NCBI GenBank assembly: GCA_027371815.1
Contig: DAHXLC010000026.1
Span: forward strand, 1 to 34,390
Direction: 5' to 3'
DNA length: 34,390 bases
From: Candidatus Melainabacteria bacterium
Lineage (GTDB): Bacteria; Cyanobacteriota; Vampirovibrionia; Obscuribacterales; JAKAZS01
The position numbers and the translations under genes are program-made. Below the pieces are notes generated by a model that was not told where the DNA came from, did not search any database, and was given only the letters and a program-made list of their open reading frames with translations. Numbering within the stretch: the first letter of the stretch is position 1; each line of letters begins with the position of its first letter. Of the stretch, positions 33,123 to 34,390 are shown piece after piece.

Positions 33123-34390
33123 TTAATAAATACTTTTAAATAAATCCTTAGCTAATACTGCCTTATTACCCATATGATTAAATTTACTGCCCCATTGATT
33201 GGTAAATTCCACTTTTAGGTTAGAATCTTTGCCTGTGGAATCGACTTTAATATCATGCAAGACAACAACATGGAATTTATGACCACCGCGATATGGCCCA
33301 AATATTCCTTCATCAACAGATGTATCTATTGATGCAATGAGCGGAAACATTTGTTTTTCTTTAGCATATTGAAGAAATTTTTCAAAATGACTGCTTTCAT
33401 TAGTATAGGAAACTGAACCATTTTTAAGCGAGTCTACTATTAATGGTGCAACGTTTTTACCTACCACCACAAAGCCCTTATCTTGACCAATATGGGGCTG
33501 ATCGTAATTATCATATGCTGGTACCAGATGATTATATAAATCAACCAGACGATGTGAATCGATATATGGTGAATCTTGAATTGTTTTTAATTCTAATTTA
33601 TGCATAGCGTTTAACGAATAAATCTGTAATTTTTCACCAGTATCATTTGGTCGAGTTGGATCTGGTACCGTTTTACTGTATTGAATAATATCTTCTGGCT
33701 TAGCTTGAGTTAAGGGAAAAATATTATAATAAATGTTAACAGCTGCGTTTTGGAATATTTGATTAGCAAAATTACGTATTCCATCAATTTTTATATCTTG
33801 ATATGGCAATAAATCATGGCTAGAATCGAAACCATTCCCTAAAACATCTAAAGATTCTTGATCTGGGTCTAAGCCACCACTGCGACCAATATCAATAACT
33901 TTACCATCAAAGGTAATAGTCTTACCATAGATAGCTGCATCAGCAATTAGTTTAGCCGCTTGCTGAGGCGATCGTTCGTAGACTCGAGTTTCTATAGTAG
34001 TTACATTACAAGTTTTATTATTACCTTGATCAATTGTTTTCGGGAAAGCTGCGTTAAATAATACCTGTTCAGCAAGCCTTGATCTTATTGGCTCTGACAG
34101 ATATCCTTCTGATCCACTAGCCAATAAGCGATTTACATGATGAAAAGTTAAGGCAATTTCATTATTACTAAATTGTTTTTGTTGCCCATATTCAATAAAA
34201 CTATCCATCAAATCATGAAATCTTGACTGCTGATCAAGATCACCAAATTTAGTAGCAATCAAACCTTCTAATATTGCTACCTGCGTATCTAAATTAGCTT
34301 TTTTCACATCAGTGAAACCGTTTTTATAAATTTTTTCTTCGCTACCATCCAGCCGTTGAATAAGTTTGTCACCATTATTACTTTCTAAAA
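33123..34390 (-). CDS. Second papain/calpain-like cysteine peptidase-type protein, cut by right window edge
   Basis: C-terminal part of a paralogue of the FHA protein at 22510-25893. The frame stays open through 34390, so the GTG at 34307 is not the real start. Conserved blocks are FPKTIDQGNNKTCNVTTIE (Cys codon 34008-34010), AAKLIADAAIYGK, DPDQESLDVL, FANQIFQNAAVN, KGFVVVGK, KFHVVVLHD (His codon 33270-33272) and FTNQWGSKFN (Asn codon 33198-33200), ending LFKSIY. All three putative catalytic residues are kept, in the same order as in the first copy. Segments upstream of 34307 (RLDGSEEKIYKNG) also match the first copy (GTDGSKEYLFANG). Whether an FHA domain is present cannot be seen. Confidence 0.8.
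   Translation of the reverse strand, partial: LESNNGDKLIQRLDGSEEKIYKNGFTDVKKANLDTQVAILEGLIATKFGDLDQQSRFHDLMDSFIEYGQQKQFSNNEIALTFHHVNRLLASGSEGYLSEPIRSRLAEQVLFNAAFPKTIDQGNNKTCNVTTIETRVYERSPQQAAKLIADAAIYGKTITFDGKVIDIGRSGGLDPDQESLDVLGNGFDSSHDLLPYQDIKIDGIRNFANQIFQNAAVNIYYNIFPLTQAKPEDIIQYSKTVPDPTRPNDTGEKLQIYSLNAMHKLELKTIQDSPYIDSHRLVDLYNHLVPAYDNYDQPHIGQDKGFVVVGKNVAPLIVDSLKNGSVSYTNESSHFEKFLQYAKEKQMFPLIASIDTSVDEGIFGPYRGGHKFHVVVLHDIKVDSTGKDSNLKVEFTNQWGSKFNHMGNKAVLAKDLFKSIY

Overview
The window is AT-rich, densely coded bacterial DNA, probably chromosomal. It has signal peptides ending in A-x-A|Q, a class A penicillin-binding protein, AddAB recombination and a quinol-type nitric oxide reductase. There are no rRNA, tRNA, CRISPR or transposase genes. 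The low GC, Asn/Gly/Pro-rich secreted proteins, a VirB6/TrbL-like giant protein, and large FHA plus cysteine-peptidase-like proteins resemble non-photosynthetic relatives of Cyanobacteria (Melainabacteria/Vampirovibrionia). That placement is an inference from gene style and was not tested by phylogeny.

Layout. (1) 1-3629: a 5'-truncated PBP1A-type peptidoglycan synthase, a small PEGA-like anchored protein and a CNT-family nucleoside transporter, all on +. (2) 3649-5807 (-): a coiled-coil protein with its own promoter, and upstream of it a GT87-like membrane glycosyltransferase. (3) 5948-15338 (+): a six-gene export/surface cluster. It contains two tandem Pro/Gly-rich secreted paralogues, two more secreted low-complexity proteins, a VirB2/TrbC-like pilin candidate followed by a strong terminator, and an 1823-residue VirB6/TrbL-like protein with a huge Asn/Thr/Gly linker. 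(4) 15335-21668 (-): addB-addA with overlapping ends. (5) 21669-22509: a regulatory-looking stretch with a 16-bp perfect inverted repeat, a 76-aa orphan gene and a decayed SnoaL-like remnant. (6) 22510-25893 (-): a 1127-aa protein with FHA-like repeats and a papain/calpain-like C-terminal domain. A second copy is cut by the right edge (33123-34390). (7) 26147-29636 (+): a nitric oxide response block of qNOR, two tandem Rrf2 regulators and a DUF1858/ScdA_N-like small protein, preceded by a 30-bp operator-like palindrome. (8) 29876-30811 (+): a short-chain dehydrogenase. (9) 30873-33080 (-): a complete fluoride-response unit made of a promoter, a fluoride riboswitch, an uncharacterised membrane protein, crcB (fluc) and a DUF190 gene.

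The strongest undescribed items are these. First, the fluoride riboswitch unit: the aptamer P3 strand is perfectly complementary over 8 nt to the ribosome binding site of an unknown membrane-protein gene placed ahead of crcB. Second, the secreted/VirB6-like cluster. Third, the FHA plus Cys-His-Asn peptidase-like family. Fourth, a shared GGGAA..TCCC dyad about 75-90 bp upstream of four genes.
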